From: Basidiobolus meristosporus CBS 931.73 | Taxonomy: Eukaryota > Basidiobolomycota > Basidiobolomycetes > Basidiobolales > Basidiobolaceae | NCBI GenBank assembly: GCA_002104905.1 | Contig: MCFE01000643.1 | Location: forward strand, 1-50,203 | Direction: 5' to 3' | Length of the DNA stretch: 50,203 bases | In this document: piece after piece, positions 20,505-32,434 of the stretch | Layout of the letters: each line of letters starts with the position of its first letter | Numbering within the stretch: position 1 is the stretch's first letter | The notes under the pieces: model-generated | Told to the model about the DNA's origin: nothing | What the model saw: the letters and a program-made list of their open reading frames with translations, nothing else | The model's database searches: none | Made by a program: the position numbers and the translations under genes

Positions 20505-21805
20505 GTACCTGCCAAGATCATGATTGAAAGCTGGAATCAACTCAGAACCCACCAAATCAACTTCAGTCTCAACAGCTGATGGGAACTCTCACATAATCAA
20601 CCATATTACTCAGCCAGTAAGGATGAAGATCAATGACTATGAAGAGGAGCTACAGGCCTATAGATTTGGTAACTGCAAGTTTTACCTTGTACTTGGGAAA
20701 GCCTGGCTATTTTGTTGTAATCCATCAATTGACTGGAGAACTCATGCTACTCAGATCCAGAAGGACAACAAGACCTATGAGCTATTAACTGCCAGACTGG
20801 ATTTTAACTTGGTCAATTCCAGTGTGTGTGAAACAAGTGAACTTAGCATGACACAGTTCTGTTGAGCACTAAGAAAAGGCACCCAGATGCTCCTCATGGC
20901 AGTATTACAGGAGGATTCCTCTACTCCAGTACCCCAGAAGGTCCAAACTCTTTTGAAGGAATATTCAGATGTATTTCCAGAAGAGCTTGTAAGCCTACCA
21001 CAAGTCAGAGACATGGATCATGCCATTGAAACAGGAGATAGCCCTCCAGTGAGTAAGACACCTTACAGAATGAGTCCATTGGAGTTGGGAGAGAAGAAGA
21101 GACAAATAGATAAGTTACTGGAGCAAGGATATATCAGACCCAGCAAGTCACCTTGTGGCGCACCAGTACCTTTTGTGAAGAAGAAGGATGGAATACTCAG
21201 GATGTGCATTGACTACAGAGCCCTTTACTCTGTTACCGTGAAGAAAAAGTACCCCATACCTTTGATTCATGAGCTCATGGACCAACTCAATGGAGCCACT
21301 ATTTTCAGCAAGATTGACCACATGTCAGGATACAACCAGATTAGGGTGAAGCCAGAAGACATCCCTAAGACAGCATTCAAGACCAGATATGCACATTACA
21401 AGTACTTAGTCAAGAGTTTTGGCCTCACCAATGCCCCTGCAACATTCATGACCCTGATACAGACTGTCTTCCAGGAATACTTAGACAAGTTTGTCATAAT
21501 CTACTTAGATGATATATTGCTATACAGCAAGACAGAAGAGGATCACTTGGTGCACATTGAAATGGTCTTGAAGAAGCCAAGAGAGAACAAGCTTTATGGC
21601 AAGCTACTTTAGTGTGAATTCTTCAAGGAACATGTTGAATATCTGGATATATAGTGACTAGCATAGGAGTAACCTTAGACCCTAAGGAGGTTGAAGTTAT
21701 CAAGAATCTGAAGCAGCCCATAGCATATCAGAGCTCAGATCATTCCTTGGAAAGGTTTCCTATTATTGGAGATTTTTCAAGTCCTTTGCAAGTATTGCAG
21801 CCCAT
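20505..21805 (+). pseudogene. Gypsy protease-RT region (broken)
   Basis: The frame from 20524 covers the protease-linker region and, after TGA at 20863-20865, RT. RT motifs are clear: 'GYIRPSKSPCGAPVPFVKKK', RMCIDYRALY, KIDHMSGYNQI (first Asp), FGLTNAPATF and YLDDILLYS (the catalytic Asp pair) at about 21505. TAG at 21610-21612 and a frameshift end it, and the thumb region 21613-21805 is out of frame. It would copy element RNA into DNA (family knowledge). Confidence 0.88.
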
Positions 21806-23596
21806 TTGACTGATATCCTCAAGAATGACAATACCTACAAGTGGGACATGGCTTGTGAAACTGCCTTCCTGATGCTCAAGAATGAACTTGCTCAGCTGAT
21901 ATGCTTAAGAATACCTGACTTCAGAAAAGAGTTTACTCTGTGCGCAGATGCTTCAGATTATGCAATTGGTGGAGTGCTGAGCCAAGAACACAAGGGAAAA
22001 GACTACCCAGTTGTCTTGGAATCCAAGAAACTGAACTCAGCAGAACAAAACTATCCAGTGGATAAGAAGGAGATGCTTGCTCTAATGCACTGTTTGAAGG
22101 CATGGAGATGCTATATTGAAGGAGTCAAATGCACTGTAAAGACTGATGATGCCTCCCTCAAGTATATATTTACTCAGAAGGTACTCTCTAGGAGAATGAC
22201 AAGATGGAGTGAATACATTCAGCAATTTGACTTGAAGATTGTCTACTGCCCTGGAAAAAACAACGCAGTTGTTGACACCTTATCAAGATTAGATCAAGTT
22301 GCACAACTCAACTTGGTGCATAAATCAGGTTGGCCTAGCCCATTAGCAAAGTACTTGGAGGACCAAGCTATTCCTAATGAGGTGGATGGAGATATCAAGA
22401 AGATAATCTGGGAGGAAGCAAGCAAATTTGTAGTACAGGATGAAACACTCAACCAAATTGTTGATGGAAGCCCTATTGCCTATTGCCCTTATGTTTCTCA
22501 CTTGGATCTAATATATAAGCTACACAATGGATACAGACATCTTGGAATCAAAGGAACCTATAGCCATGTGAAAGCCAGAGCATGGTGGCCCAGAATGAAA
22601 CATTACATTGAGAAGCTAGTGAAAACATGCCCAAATTGCCAAATCAACTAAGGCCAACCACAGAGAATTGCTGAACTCTTTCCCTTGGAGCCTGTAGCAC
22701 CATCTGAAAGTTGGGGAATTGACTTTATTGGAAGACTGCCAGCTACCAGGAAATGCAACCGTTGGATCCTACTAGCAATTGACCATGCCACTAAATGGCC
22801 AGTTGCTGAAGCAGTACCTATAGCCAGTGAACAAGAAGTTGCAAGTTTCATCTACCATGAGATCCTTATGAGGTTTGGATGCCCTGTAGAGATTCTATCT
22901 GATAGAGGTGTAAACTTTATGGCAAAGACATTGTAAGCTTACCTGGAAATACAGCATATCAAACACTTGAAAAACTTGGCATATCACCCCAGAACTAATA
23001 GAGTCACTAAACGGTTTAATGAGCTATTTGGAAAAATGCTGCCCAAGTATGCCAATGGAGTTGTCAGTAGATGGGATGAATATATAGACCAAGCACTCTT
23101 TGCATGCAGAGTCAGAGCACACAACATCTCCCAGCAATTGCAATTTTACTTAGTTTATGAATGTGAACAAAGGATTCCTGGAGATCTCACACAATCAATG
23201 CTTACAGACACCTTAGAAGATGAACACAGTCAGCCAAGTAGACACCAGCAACTGGAACAAAGACATCAAGAGGCACAGACCAAAGTATCTCAAAGTGCAG
23301 AAAAGATGAAGCAAAGATTTGTTAAGACTATAGCACCAGAAGCATTGACAGTTGGGAATTTTGTATTGCTAAGAAACAACACTTGGAAGAAGTCTGAGCC
23401 ACAATGAACAGGACCATTGAAGATCATCAGAGATTGTCCATTTGCAACTTACCAACAAGTGGACAAACAAGGCAACATCAGGGAAGACTTGGTGCATAGG
23501 GACCAACTCAAGCTTGCAAGACTTGCTGATAATACTGAACCATCAAGATATTGGTATCAAAAGAAAAGAGATTCAGGAGAACCCTCTCAACTTTAA
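21806..23596 (+). pseudogene. Gypsy RNase H-integrase region (broken)
   Basis: One frame runs through RNase H (FTLCADASDYAIGGVLSQ, then 'YPVDKKEMLAL' and TDDASLKYI), the H-H-C-C integrase finger (HLGIKGTYSH ... CPNCQ) and the integrase core (WGIDFIGRL, ILSDRGVNF). It ends with a C-terminal part rich in charged residues, to TAA at 23594-23596. In-frame stops fall at 22649-22651, 22934-22936 and 23405-23407. The third catalytic residue is changed: the expected 'TERFN' reads TKRFN at about 22990-23010, so Glu is Lys. Confidence 0.88.
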
Positions 23597-23606
23597 CATG
23601 CAAGAA

Positions 23607-23974
23607 TGTTATGATCGGCAGCCAGAATGCTTAAGTTAGATCAGTTTTAGTCATATCAATTAGTTATATGCTTAGGTTATCAGTATATCAGTATTATCTA
23701 TCAAATCAGTAGCATTAGTCAGCAAATGAATCAGTAGATCCTTATCAGACAGAAATAGATAGATTAAGTAGGATCTTATTAGGTGATGATGATGCAATCT
23801 AATGAGTCATCAGCCATAGCCTCCATTAGGAAATACAATTATTCAGCAATTGATCTGGCAAAATGTATATCAGGAGCTGCTGGAATCTCAATAAGTATCA
23901 GTTCAAGTTTTAGTGATTACAATACTAGCTAAACTCCCTATTCCTCTACAACTCTTACACCAAGACTTGTAACA
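23607..23974 (+). repeat. 3' LTR of gypsy element
   Basis: It runs from TGTTATGATC to CTTGTAACA, 368 bases, with about 35 differences from the 5' LTR by eye. I see no clear polypurine tract just before it. Confidence 0.88.
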
Positions 23975-24086
23975 AATGTATAGCAGGAGCCGCCAGAACC
24001 TGAATATAACTCAGTTCAAGGTTTAGTCAATACAAGACTAGCAAACTCCCTATTCCTCTATAACCCTTATATCAAGACTTGTAACA
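23975..24086 (+). repeat. Third, truncated gypsy LTR end
   Basis: It repeats the last 112 or so bases of the gypsy LTR ('aatgtata' through 'caagacttgtaaca') directly behind the 3' LTR and is more diverged from it. It could be a scrap of an older insertion or of an unequal exchange. Confidence 0.75.
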
Positions 24087-24339
24087 CATCTAATTGCCAT
24101 AATTGAAAAAATGCTTGACAGTATTGTGACAGCCTTGCTGTGTCTATCTGTTGGTGCTTTAACAGCAGTAAAGCAGCCTACAGCTAATACTGCACAATGC
24201 CACAAAATATATACACCAAGTAGTATTTCCTTTTACTGCCTCTCCTTGCACCATCCATATAATAAGTTGTAGAATTACTTCAACTTACTTATTTACCAAC
24301 TACTACTCTGGGTACTTCACATAGAGCTTGAATCACAAA

Positions 24340-25896
24340 ACCTATGTCATCAAGCTTAATTACCTCTACATATGCACACACCTGCTGGCATTGACATACT
24401 AATATCACCTCAGCATTATTGCTTTTAGTTGTGATACTTGTCCAAGATATCCCTCTCTCTGCTGGACTCTAGTCCCTCTATAGTTATGCTCTGGATCTAG
24501 CTTTTATGCATTCCTTGTTGAATGGTGTAGAAATCCACTTGTACAGAGAAGAAATCTGGTATACTTTGGTAGAGTTGTCCCAATAAAAACTAGCTGTATG
24601 TTGTGTACAACCAACTTTGCATTATTTGACTGGTTACCCACACAAAGCAGCTACTTAGCATCTTAGTGGCAGAGATATAGGAGTCTCCATATGCACATCT
24701 GTCCTCTGTACTCAGGCACTTCCTGGCTGCCCAAAAGGCACCAACTCATCAAGTCCTTGATGGACTTGAAGGTTTTATTCCTGATGAGATTGCAATATGG
24801 TAGTACCTGCAACTTGACTTGTCTTCCTAACTCCCCACTCAGTAGTTCTGTAGAAAACTCTCAATAGTGAGGCAAGGCCCAATATTATCCACATACAAGG
24901 CAAGTTAGAATAGAGCATGGATGCAGTAGTTGCATCAATCTACTTGTTCAGCTTTATGCTTGTAGTCTAACAGCAGAAATTTCATACAAACCTCTTGTAT
25001 AAAAGCTATAGGTGAGCCAAATAGGTATTTGCAATTTGGTATTTGGCACAATGGAACAAGTCTTATAGCTGCACAATATTTGTGGACTACATGAGCTTCT
25101 TTAGAAAGAGTATTATCATGATATATCTACTGTGTGAACAATGACTTCCCCCAATGGTGGTGGATTTCTGACAAATTGAACACCTTACAAGGGTGGCACT
25201 TTCTGATGCAAAAGCCATGCAACTATTAGTACATGCTGGTGTCAGGATAGTTTCCGGCTCATATATTGCCAGCCACATAATGATGTCCATTTATACCATG
25301 TACATAGTAACTTGCATCCCAGAATGATTTTAGCAAGAAGTAGTAGTAAATTCACAGAGCCCCCATTACTGATATTAGTGGAAATGTTCCACTTCTCTAG
25401 CCACAACATCACATCATTCATCAGTAGACACCTTACTGGGCTCACTTGACTCCATAAAGTATCCGTGGCGTTTTTTTCAATTGTTGATGTCTCATTGGAT
25501 AATGGGATTTTGCTGGGCTCATGCAGGGTACTGTTGTTAGGGAAGATAGGCTAACAATCCATCAGTGAGCCTGCTTCTTCAGTGCTATGACTCTGTGTGC
25601 CATATTCAGAAGGCTGGGGTAAGCCTAAAGGCATTACAAGCTCACCTGACTTAGTTTGAGCAAAGAGACAAGTGCAACTAGATGCTGTTTTAGAAGTGCC
25701 AAGTGGCTGGCAAGATATTGTAGGTGCAGTAGTGACTGGTGATTGGTCAAACATGACTTGTGTGGCAAAACACTGGCTGTGATCCTGGTAATATTTTCTA
25801 TGCTGTTTTTGTGCTTCATGGCTGAGAGGCATACCACAATAGGCATATGCTCTTTTTTCTCTTCTCTCAGCATTGAATCAAGTTAGTCTTATCAAT
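24340..25896 (-). pseudogene. Tnp2-like transposase of C4 (broken)
   Basis: The start codon is worn: the position of the C6 ATG reads ATT at 25896. The two CpG sites in the C6 start region (42256-42262) are TG here. The N-terminal part (25551-25832) reads 'MPLSHEAQKQHRKYYQDHSQ', matching C6, and the next part (25242-25445) matches LWLEKWNISTNISNGG. The middle is lost beside the Harbinger scrap at 25062. The rest to about 24340 is Tnp2 C-terminal sequence with many stops. Confidence 0.6.
24996..25062. repeat. Harbinger terminal scrap
   Basis: It ends 'CAATGGAACAAGTC' followed by TTATAG, while the uninterrupted CACTA copy C1 reads TTATAA across the site (2249 onward). This fits a Harbinger end inserted at a T/A-rich triplet. 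The body of the element is gone. Confidence 0.5.
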
Positions 25897-26116
25897 GGGG
25901 CACACAATTTGGCACTAAACAATATTGCGCCATTATATCACATTTTGTAAACACCCATGTCAAAATAAGACAGTCTTGTATTTGAGACATTTGCCTACAC
26001 ATATGTAAGATTCAATGATGGCCTACAACTGTAAGTATTATAAATAAAGTTGTGGCATCACATACACACCTATATGTAACACCATTTCCCCTTTGTTTTG
26101 ACTTGCTTCCACCTAT
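25897..26116. promoter_or_regulatory. Divergent promoter region of CACTA C4
   Basis: A 220-base gap between the divergent genes, equivalent to 42014-42235 in C6. It shares 'acacacctatatgtaacacca' with the other copies close to the accessory start. The role is inferred from position. Confidence 0.45.
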
Positions 26117-26580
26117 ATGCCACCAAAAAATAAAGTAAAGTCCTCTGGTTTCCAACCAAACCCCATCACTGACAGCAGCAGAGAAATGGTTGTACTACAG
26201 CTTGTCTTGACATTTAATGCAACAAGTAGGGCTATAACCCTAAAAGGCCCTTTGGACAGCGTGCTCACTGAAGGTAATTATGCAGACTCCTCAGGCTTGC
26301 AATCAAGTAGGCAATTTGGAATAGCTGCTGAGCTGCAAGCTGGCCATAATGCTGTGGCAAATGAAAATGTAGCAAAAGCAGTGCCCCAGTTGAAGACCAG
26401 CAACTGGCTGTCATAGTATTACCATCACCTGTATTTGCAACTATGGTATCAGCTCATACCAAAGCATTGATGAAGCAATTAGGTGCTGTGGCTGATTGGA
26501 TATATGCAATGGCCCAGAGCAATCAGGAAATTGTCCAGAAACAGGATGAGTGGATAATACATGTAGAGCAAGCAATATTT

Positions 26581-26935
26581 CAGGTAGAGAAAGCAATAAC
26601 TTTGTTGCAATCAAGGAACTCAACCAGCTCAATGTCACAGTCAAGAATTGAGCCATTTCCTGATGTAACAGCAGAGGAGCACCATACAGTCTTTGAAGCA
26701 CAACAACAGTGCCCAAAGATAAAGCCCACAGAAAAACCTAGTGGATAAAAGGTCTTGAGCGATCAATACACCAGGTAGAGAAAGTAGTATCTTTGCTGCA
26801 AAGAAGGAACTCAAGTAGCTCAATGTCATAGTCAACAACTGAGCTATTTCCAAATGTAATAGCAGAGGAACACCATACAGTCTTTGAAGCACTACAACAG
26901 TGCTGATAGAAAAGCCCACAGAAAAATCTTTCATA
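26581..26935 (+). repeat. 191-bp tandem duplication in C4 accessory gene
   Basis: The sequence from 'caggtagagaaag' at 26581 recurs at 26772 and runs on to the 'aaagcccacagaaaaa' stretch of each copy. C1 and C6 have it once. The copies differ by about 15%, so the duplication is old. The offset of 191 shifts the frame. Confidence 0.7.
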
Positions 26936-27892
26936 GAATGGGAGGGAGAGAATGTAGTGTTTATACTAAAGCCTAAAAATCAAAACATATTGATGATCTA
27001 TGAAACTGTTGAGTGCAATGATGAAGAGTGGGCCAATATTCAAGAGGCATTTGGAAGTCTAGCCTGCCAACACCCTAAGGCCAGCACACCATGGGAGCAT
27101 CACAAACTCAAGGTCAAGCAGAATGTGCTTGACTTGCTCCATGAGCATTATGCTGGATTCAAACTAGCAAACAGATTTTGGGCCAACATATGTATATTGA
27201 GAAAGTATCTCAGGAATAGTGGAAAATATCCAAGACCAAAGAACAACAGTGCAATGGCTGAAAACCAGCAGCTTCCTTAAGAGCCCATCACAAGCAGGGT
27301 CAAAAGCTCTAAGTAAGCATCAAAGAGACATCTGGTAGCTGGAATAGTGCCAATAAGGGAAATGCTGGCAGACATAGGTGCAGCAGCACTACCTTTTCTA
27401 AGGAAAAGGCATAGCTCTACTCAAGAAGCACTCAGTCAAAGTAGCAGTGAAGGATCTAGGAGTGATAAAAACAAGCTGCTACTACAGGAGCCTGTCACAG
27501 CATAGGTTGAGTGCTCAAAACAAGCAGAAAAGAATCATCCAGTTGCTTGCAGAGTGCCACCTAGGGACAAGCAGACCAAAACAGACTCATCAGAGCAGCA
27601 TTTATCAAGGCAAAAACATAGCCCAATACCAGAAGAACTCCAACAAAGTAGCAGTGAAAGATTTAATAGTGATAAAGGAAAAGGTAAAGGGAAAATAGTC
27701 TACACAAGCCAGAGACCTGGAAGTGCAAGAAAAAATCTGAAGTTCCTGCCAATTAAAGCCATAAGCCTAGAACAGACTGAATCTCATAATAGCCAAGAAG
27801 AAGTACCAGCAAGAAAACAGCTGCTTTCACAACAGCTTGAAGTGCAGCCAGTTGGGATACACTCCAGCAGGGTAGATGAGCTTGCAGAGAAA

Positions 27893-27939
27893 AGTAAGTT
27901 TCTACCATTACCTTCATGTCCTCCAATGTTAGTTGATTA
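27893..27939 (+). other. Putative 47-nt intron in CACTA accessory gene
   Basis: The stretch has a consensus-like donor GTAAGT and ends TTGATTAG. Removing it joins the upstream frame (...LAEK) to the downstream frame (TPLTDRATTSRVQM...) without a stop. In C6 the same two frames are offset identically, but the splice sites are worn (donor GCAATT, acceptor TGG). The intron length suits fungi. No transcript evidence is available. Confidence 0.5.
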
Positions 27940-28702
27940 GAGACCCCACTGACAGACAGAGCTACAACATCAAGAGTTCAAATGACTATCACAATGCATT
28001 CAGTGGAATATTTGAACATTGATAGTTACACCAAGATGTTGCAGCACTTCTTCAAGAGCAGTGCACAAGAAAACTCACATGAGTATTGCAAGTATTTATT
28101 GCAAAGACTGGCATATGTGGTGCTAGACCTTGTGGTGCCAGCTAAAGATTGGGAGGTAAGGGAACCAGCAAATAAACAGCAGCATAAAGCTGTAGGGTTC
28201 CTGCCAAAGTCATGGAAGCAGAGCATTACAGCAGAAATACTTATTGAGTGGTGGATTTGAATGGAGTTACTTGTTGAGTGTGGGGTTAGGCTTAATGCTA
28301 ATATAGGGTGTAGAGAATTAAACAGGTCAATACATTGGTAATTGAGGTAAAACTGAAGCTTCAATGTAAATAAATCAATCTGTATTCTTGAGATGTAAGA
28401 GAAACAGTTGAGTTAGGAAGTAAGGAGTGTGTAAAAGAGAAATTAGCTAACCAATGCACACAAATATAAGAGGTGAGAGAGTGTTTGGATCGGAAGTTGA
28501 GAAGATTGGCAGAGAATCAATCAAAAGCAACTTTTGTATTGTTGTGATGAAAAATTTTGACCAAGTTTTTGTGAAATCTAGGGTGCAAATATTTTTTGAT
28601 GGTCTGTGTATGGTGTCCTGATGGCATTATTACCTCTTAGTCATGGGACTTAGAATCTGCAATGGCATTTTGATGGGATCATCACAATAATCTCTCATAG
28701 GG

Positions 28703-28849
28703 TTAGCAAAACATCATCAATATTCTGTCATAATATTGTGTGGAGGGTCTTTTGTTACAACCTGCAGGCATTATGATGGCCTCATAAGAGGATCTTGACA
28801 GTAGATACTGATTGGATCCACCTGTGGGACCAAAATACTATTCATAGGA
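28703..28849 (+). repeat. CACTA right-end scrap
   Basis: It matches C6 44800-44947 in plus orientation, with 'ggatccacctgtgggaccaaaat' and a worn terminal 'ttcatagga'. C4 seems to have inserted into it, since the C4 end is directly adjacent. Confidence 0.6.
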
Positions 28850-29055
28850 TAATGTAGAAGCAGTTACACTTAGTGACTATACATGATTTGAAGAGTAATG
28901 ATTGCAATACAATAAGCAGGTGAGATAGTCAGCAAGTTTATGGGACAGTTATAATCAGGACTAATGGGGTAATACTAAACAACAGTAGCAGAAAACAGGC
29001 AAGTAAAAAATATTAGAGTTAGTGCATCTGTCTGTGTATGTCACTATGACCTTAC
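28850..29055 (+). repeat. Repeat U fragment (3' part)
   Basis: It resembles 8850-9004 of U1: 'caataagcaggtgagatagtc', 'tgggacagt', 'aagtaaaaaatat' and 'gcatctgtct' occur in the same order. It is non-coding. Confidence 0.55.
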
Positions 29056-29176
29056 TGTTGTAAGAGTTTTGGAGATATTAGAACTGATTGGGAGAACAAG
29101 TAAATTATGTGGTTTTCACGTAAAGATTTATTAAATGTAAAAGTAGTATTTATACTTTTACCTAGCTTGAGCTTGC
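29056..29176 (-). repeat. Copia LTR fragment, reversed
   Basis: It begins TGTTGTAAGAGTTTTGG and matches the first 120 bases of the reversed LTRs (for example 45568 onward), including the GTAAAAGTA...TACTTTTAC inverted repeat. It stops abruptly at about 29176. Confidence 0.75.
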
Positions 29177-29560
29177 ACATGCAGAGATACTTTCTTGTCT
29201 TTGTCACTATTAAACTTGCTCCACCATATAGTACCAAGGGTACACATTATGGCACAGTCTTGCAAAATGAGGCTGTCACAGATGAGCACTCCTACCTCTT
29301 ATGTTTGTATCACCTGTGTAATTAGATAACACCACTATGGTAAGTCTAATCAGGTTTTCAAGACATTGCTTTGATATGAATGAGAAGCAATTTGCAAAAC
29401 ATTATACTATGCTGGTACTCACCAGTTAGGCCACCTTCATTCTGATTAGAAGGTAGGAGAGTGGTTGATAGCTCTAAATGTATCCTGAAGCTGTGAATAC
29501 CCAATTGGCTCAATGACCAATACTTGGGCTATCTGCAGGGTGTCACTGAGTGTAGGATAA
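29177..29560 (-). repeat. U and Harbinger end scraps
   Basis: 29177-29215 resembles U ('cagagatacttt...tgtctttgt', as near 17272 and 5030). From about 29245 it follows the H2 left end (5415-5690): 'tatggcacagtctt', 'tgtttgtatcac', 'ctgaagctg...cccaattggctca'. It is heavily mutated. No gene is seen. Confidence 0.45.
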
Positions 29561-31892
29561 CTGACTAAGATGATACTAGTAGTGCTTAGGCTGTTAAAGA
29601 TCAGAATATATATAGGATTGCTTATATTGCAATATATTGGAAACCAATAGTCAGCTATATACATTAAGATATACCAATTCCCTGGCACAGGAGGTGTGGA
29701 CACATCAACTTGACTATTTGAGCAGATAGTCCAAAGTTAGCCTATTTCTGGAGTAACATTGAATCACCAGTAAGTATAGAGTATCATCAAGCAGGAAATT
29801 ATGTAAGCCAACACATTGCCTTTCAAGAGCACTGGGTGAATCAAGACAATAAATGCTAAATCTAGCTCTCAGATCTATGTAACCTTATACAATGTGTGTT
29901 CTTAAGCCAAAAATAGTGCATAGCTACATTTACATTTAGGTATCCAAAATATATTTGGGTCTACTTCATAGAGGGAAGTGATGAAGTTCTGTCTAAGCTC
30001 AGTGAGCTCAAAGCAATTTCAGACAGAAAGATGGTTTAAAAAATCAAGAAAAGAAACTCACATAGTGGCAGAGAGTTCACCTTAATACTCTCCATCCACA
30101 TTTGCAGGACACCAAGGATAATGCAAGAGATAGCTGCTCTATATCCCCACAGCAAAATGAAGTGCCCAACCATGCAAACATATAAAAAACCTTGATGATA
30201 TATATAGAACAAAACTAATTACTATTGGTTTATATCTTGAGAATTAGAGTTATAGAAGAGTCATTTGTTACTCTACTCATTTAAGGTATATTATGAATAA
30301 CTGTCAGGAGGATATTGCTTAAGTTAATCTGATTGACAACCATATGCTATAAAACCAGCTCAAAATCAGTCAAATATTAAGCCAACAAGTATAAAAGGCA
30401 TATTGTGACCTGAGCTATTAGATGCAGAGGGGTCTTATTGTATCTAAGAGAAAGTGCAATAGATCTCTTGAATGCTTTAACTGAGCCAAAAGGACAATTA
30501 AGTGCAGGATCTTAAAGTTGTATGTGAGTGGCAAAATTATTAGCTGAGAGATTCTGGTCTAATATTGATGTTGTATATAGCTGGGTTTGGCTATAAGGGA
30601 AATTGAGTTGGTTTGCAATGCAGGATAGGCTTGGTATCCTTAGATGTGCCAGATATGCTTAACTTGGTCAGAAACTAGAATAAAATTATCAAACTTTTAA
30701 TCATGCTGAGAAACAATCTTAATTTTGTTAAGGCACACACAAATCCAAAAAACTCAGTAAGCTTTATTTATACTTTTCTGATCAGGTCAAATTAGTAGGT
30801 ATCAAGAAACTGGATTAATTGAAAATAATATTGGTATTGATAGGTGCATAAGATAAATGAAATTTCATCATCAATCAGCTGATATCTTGGCAACTGCTAA
30901 GTGGCAGATAGATCCCAGATGACTAATCACTTGGGAAGGCTTAGCAGATTAGTTGATAATGCAATGGCCACATGATTATTGAATAGGTGTGACAGCTCAA
31001 TATAGTTCCAGAGGTGGGATAATGTAAACCATAATTGTGATTGGTTATGTTTAGGTAGGGAATATCAGTTAGGGTACTAGATTTTCTTACAAGATATAAG
31101 TTACCTGAGTTTTAAATGTTGATGCACAACAGGTCTTCAAGTAAAAGTACCAGGGCAATGATACAACTGAAAGATGCAAAGCATGACCTGCGCACAGCAA
31201 CTACTTTTAAGCAAAAGGACTGGACTACATTGAAACCTTTCTACTGGCCACCAAGTTTAACTCCATTAAATCAATCTTAGCTACTGCAGCCAAATATAAG
31301 TTTATATAAGGCAAATAGATGTTGACACTATACTTTTGGGTGGGAATTTGACAAAAATGTGTATATGGACCAGCCTAATGGTTTTGTGAACAAATAAAGC
31401 CTCCATTTGCTCTGCAAGCTGAAAAATCCATGTAAGCTCTCAAACTATCACCTAGAGCCTGGAACTGAAAGATAGATCCATGTTGGTAATCCCCAAATCT
31501 CTAAAGAGGCACTGCTAACTTTAGTGCCTATCATAAGTCAGATAGTATAGATCCAACTCCATTGGCTTTATATATATGATCTTTGTTAAGCCACCAGTAA
31601 CTAAATTAATTAGTAGAGACTAAGCCCAGGCAATTGAAGGGGTTTAAAATGCTCAGGCTTGTACAGCTCAGATCCTACCTAGAAATACAGTTCTCCTTAG
31701 AGCAAGATACCAAGACCATTACCTTAAGCTAGTCCAAGTATATTCAAAAAACCCTGAAAAAGTCTCAAATGAAAGACTATAAACCAGCAGCTACACCATT
31801 GGAGACAGACCTTAGCTTTCTCAAAACTCAGCCAAATCAAGAGAGACAGGAGCCATTTTAAAACTCAGACTTTCCTTACCAGTCTGTATATA
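29560..31892 (+). pseudogene. Very old copia pol remnant (Cop2)
   Basis: Only traces remain, in the correct order: GAG-pre-integrase (29680-29760, the 'tggcacagga...acatcaactt' region), integrase (29945-30180, 'tgggtctacttcata' and 'tccccacagcaaaatg'), RT (31230-31420, 'aagtttaactccatt' to 'gtatatggaccagcctaatgg') and the RT connection (31680-31880). It is much more diverged from Cop4 than Cop1 is. The stretch 30300-31190 shows no clear match. No frame longer than about 60 codons survives. Confidence 0.6.
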
Positions 31893-32434
31893 TTATATTT
31901 TGTAGCTACATATGTATACTCACCCAACTTGGTCACTTAACTCATTGTCCACAAATCTTAGAAAATTCCTGTTTCAAGAGTCTTCAAGATATTGGAAGTG
32001 ATTTGGAGAACAAGTAGATCATGTGATTCTTGCTTAATGATTTATTAAATGTAAAAGTAGTGTTTATACTTTTACATTAACTTGGCATAACAAACAAGTA
32101 GAATGAGCTAAGAAAGGTCCCTAGAGCATGTATGCAAAGATTGGGGCTGTTAGTACATTTTTGACAATTTTCATGTTCTGGGTACCTGATGTTTTGATGA
32201 AAATATTCTAAGTAAATACCAACATGGAATTTGGTTGGTATTCTCTAAGGTTCGCAGATAATAGACTTGTTCCATTGGATAGTGCCACATAGTGCCAGCC
32301 TGCTTATAGTGCTGGATCAATCTGGCACTATCTGGCATTATAATTTTACCATAATGCCAGTGGTAGGATATAGTCACTGGTAATTTTACTCAATCTTACT
32401 TATGTTGCTCAGAGTAGTGCTTTCCTTGCTTTAT

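Larger units (their letters stand above)
19086..23974 (+). mobile_element. Ty3/gypsy retrotransposon with two LTRs
   Basis: A 4.9-kb element with 5' LTR 19086-19454 and 3' LTR 23607-23974 (about 90% alike by eye, hence older than Cop1). Its domain order is gag, protease, RT, RNase H, integrase, which defines the gypsy type. Several stops and frameshifts and a mutated integrase Glu make it inactive. The flanks (acttg and aatgt) are not a duplication; the right flank is another gypsy LTR end. Confidence 0.92.
26117..28370 (+). pseudogene. CACTA accessory protein of C4, with a likely intron
   Basis: It starts MPPKNKVKSSGFQPN at ATG 26117. It matches the C6 accessory protein: N-terminal region, coiled-coil-like stretch near 26530-26620, the 'NDEEWANIQEAFGSLACQH' and 'LLHEHYAGFKLANRFWANI' domain (27000-27240), then Ser/Lys-rich repeats with KGKGKGK (27672 on). 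A 191-base tandem duplication (26581 and 26772) and other shifts break it. The C-terminal part 'MTITMHSVEYLNIDSYTKM' (27982 on) joins in frame if a 47-base intron (27893-27939) is removed. The family is unknown to me. Confidence 0.7.
24087..28702 (-). mobile_element. CACTA-like element C4, reversed
   Basis: It is reversed relative to C6: Tnp2 on minus (about 24340-25896), divergent gap 25897-26116, accessory gene on plus (26117-28370), then the terminal part ending 'cataggg' at 28702, matching the inverted C6 left terminus. A short Harbinger end scrap lies at about 24996-25062. The far end is cut by the gypsy LTR scrap. Confidence 0.75.

Noticed and set aside
19081-23979. 5-bp target duplication for the gypsy element
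   Set aside because: The flanks are acttg and aatgt, which do not match even with one change allowed.
25446-25560. Separate short element in C4
   Set aside because: The sequence follows C6 42560-42690 reversed throughout; it is simply worn Tnp2.
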